64,000 bases of DNA. It comes from Labrys wisconsinensis (lineage in GTDB: Bacteria > Pseudomonadota > Alphaproteobacteria > Rhizobiales > Labraceae). This document shows, piece after piece, positions 63,296-64,000 of this stretch (positions are counted from its first letter, which is position 1; each line of letters opens with the position of its first letter). The translations under genes were made by a program, and so were the position numbers. The notes below the pieces were generated by a model. That model was not told the DNA's origin. It worked only from the letters and a program-made list of their open reading frames with translations, and made no database searches. The stretch is taken from assembly GCF_030814995.1 (NCBI RefSeq), contig NZ_JAUSVX010000001.1, forward strand, positions 992,001-1,056,000, written 5' to 3'.

Positions 63296-63694
63296 CTATG
63301 CACCACCGGGAATTCGCGCGATGACCTTGATCTCGAAGTCAAATCCGGCGAGCCAGTTCACACCGACCGCGGTCCAATTGGGGTAAGGCGGTTTGCTGAA
63401 AATCTGGTTCTTGACAGCCATGATGGTCTTGAACTGGCTCTCGGGATCCGTGTGGAACGTCGTCACATCGACGATATCGTCGAAGGTGCAGCCCGCGGCT
63501 TTCAGCGTTGCCTGCAGGTTGTCGAAGGCCCGTTGGACCTGAGCCCCGAATTCGGGTTCGGGCGTCCCGTCGGAACCGCTGCCGACCTGCCCGGAGACGA
63601 ACAGGAGATCGCCGGATCGTATCGCCGCCGAATAGCCATGGGCTTCGTAGAGAGCATGTCTGTTCGCGGGAAAGACGGCGTCGCGCTGGGCCAT
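63296..63694 (-). CDS. RidA/YjgF family protein
   Basis: 132 residues. YSAAIRSGDLLFVSGQVGSGSDG, AQVQRAFDNLQATLKAAGCTFDDIVDVTTFHTDP and the C-terminal NWTAVGVNWLAGFDFEIKVIARIPG match RidA-type imine deaminases or a related subgroup. The Arg that binds the substrate carboxylate in RidA is not obvious, so it may be a catabolic variant. It is divergent from a TetR gene and probably controlled by it. The ATG at 63694 is preferred over one six codons upstream. Confidence 0.88.
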   Translation of the reverse strand: MAQRDAVFPANRHALYEAHGYSAAIRSGDLLFVSGQVGSGSDGTPEPEFGAQVQRAFDNLQATLKAAGCTFDDIVDVTTFHTDPESQFKTIMAVKNQIFSKPPYPNWTAVGVNWLAGFDFEIKVIARIPGGA

Positions 63695-63772
63695 GTCTTG
63701 ATCTCTCTTCATCGTTGCGAAGCGGCATTCGATCCGCGGATCGCTGAGCTTCACACCCCGCTGCGTCATTTG

Positions 63773-63840
63773 ATATACGGTGCGTATGTGATCTAGCTGA
63801 CATACGCAGTGTATGTCAATCCATATACGTAGCGTATGTG
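63773..63840. promoter_or_regulatory. Three operator-like palindromes between ridA-like and tetR-like genes
   Basis: Three copies of a palindrome with 5-base spacers: ATATAC-N5-GTATGT (63773-63789), TGACATAC-N5-GTATGTCA (63798-63818, perfect 8-bp arms) and CATATAC-N5-GTATGTG (63822-63840). Their centres are 27 and 23 bases apart. A TetR dimer is expected to bind such sites, repressing both divergent genes. Confidence 0.65.
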
Positions 63841-63855
63841 AAATTGCGGGGGGCC

Positions 63856-64000
63856 ATGGCAAAGCGACGCGCCGAGACGATGGAGGAGAACCGCGCCAGG
63901 CTGATCGCCGCCGCGCGAAAGGCTTTTGCCGAAAAGGGCTACGCGGCCGCCTCGATGGACGAGCTGACGGCAGAGGCCGGCCTGACACGGGGGGCGCTCT
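63856..64000 (+). CDS. TetR family regulator, N-terminal part (runs off window)
   Basis: The first 48 residues are visible: MAKRRAETMEENRARLIAAA, then RKAFAEKGYAAASMDELTAEAGLTRGAL, the standard TetR helix-turn-helix up to the recognition helix. The ligand domain lies beyond the window. Divergent from the RidA-family gene with three palindromes between. Confidence 0.88.
   Translation, partial: MAKRRAETMEENRARLIAAARKAFAEKGYAAASMDELTAEAGLTRGAL

Overview
The window is one stretch of a GC-rich chromosome from an alphaproteobacterium, most likely of the order Hyphomicrobiales (Rhizobiales). The signs are the order SRP RNA-dnaX-ybaB-recR, DUF4167 and DUF2125 proteins, a DnaX without the usual zinc cysteines, a def-fmt-truA block and an N-methylglutamate pathway cluster. 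The genus cannot be fixed from the sequence; Labrys-, Bosea- or Chelatococcus-like bacteria would fit. No rRNA, tRNA, CRISPR array or intact insertion sequence was seen.

1-14.6 kb: a catabolic locus. A branched-chain-type ABC importer (periplasmic protein, LivH, LivM, LivG, LivF) runs into an FAD oxidoreductase cut by the window edge. Next to it are a GntR/FCD regulator and a ProC-like reductase. A six-gene operon follows: NIPSNAP protein, possible DUF3830 protein, cupin, alpha/beta hydrolase, 3-hydroxyacyl-CoA-dehydrogenase-like enzyme, SDR. A divergent three-gene 2-oxo acid/acetoin dehydrogenase-type operon encodes E1 alpha, E1 beta and an E2 fused to a hydrolase. The same short palindrome (core TGTCGACA) lies upstream of the transporter and between the two divergent operons, so the locus looks like one GntR regulon. 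The substrate is unknown.

14.7-36.3 kb: mostly housekeeping. A methyltransferase, a YkuD lipoprotein, accA, an SDR, a TerB-like protein and a DUF4167 protein are followed by ffs, dnaX, ybaB and recR. Then come a MetV/MetF-like methylene-tetrahydrofolate reductase pair, a CobW GTPase, a sigma-54 response regulator, a large L,D-transpeptidase, a DUF882/YcbK protein, BolA, a DUF2125 protein and a PepF oligoendopeptidase. Two cell-wall genes share an unusual 14-bp upstream motif that resembles a CtrA site.

36.3-42.1 kb: accessory genes. These are a Phd/PemK-like toxin-antitoxin pair with a clear operator, a CUT1 sugar importer with no ATPase gene, a lone Phd/YefM antitoxin and an unknown membrane protein.

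42.1-49.5 kb: carbonic anhydrase, aconitase, truA, a small monooxygenase, fmt and def on the minus strand, then a cytochrome P460-like and cytochrome b561-like pair on the plus strand.

49.6-61.7 kb: the most coherent system, a complete N-methylglutamate pathway for methylamine use. A minus-strand operon of sarcosine-oxidase-like subunits (mgdA, mgdB, mgdC, mgdD, by inference) ends in an XRE-cupin regulator. A divergent plus-strand group carries mgsA, mgsB, mgsC and gmaS, followed by folD. GmaS makes gamma-glutamylmethylamide, MgsABC makes N-methylglutamate, MgdABCD releases the methyl carbon as methylene-tetrahydrofolate, and FolD can oxidise it towards formate.

61.7-64 kb: a less GC-rich accessory patch with an unknown protein, a GNAT acetyltransferase and a broken AbrB-type antitoxin. 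Last come a RidA-family gene and a divergent TetR regulator, cut by the window edge, with three operator-like palindromes between them.

Three copies of a roughly 105-bp GC-rich palindromic element (3.7, 49.5 and 54.5 kb) are scattered through the window. Two of them sit inside operons.
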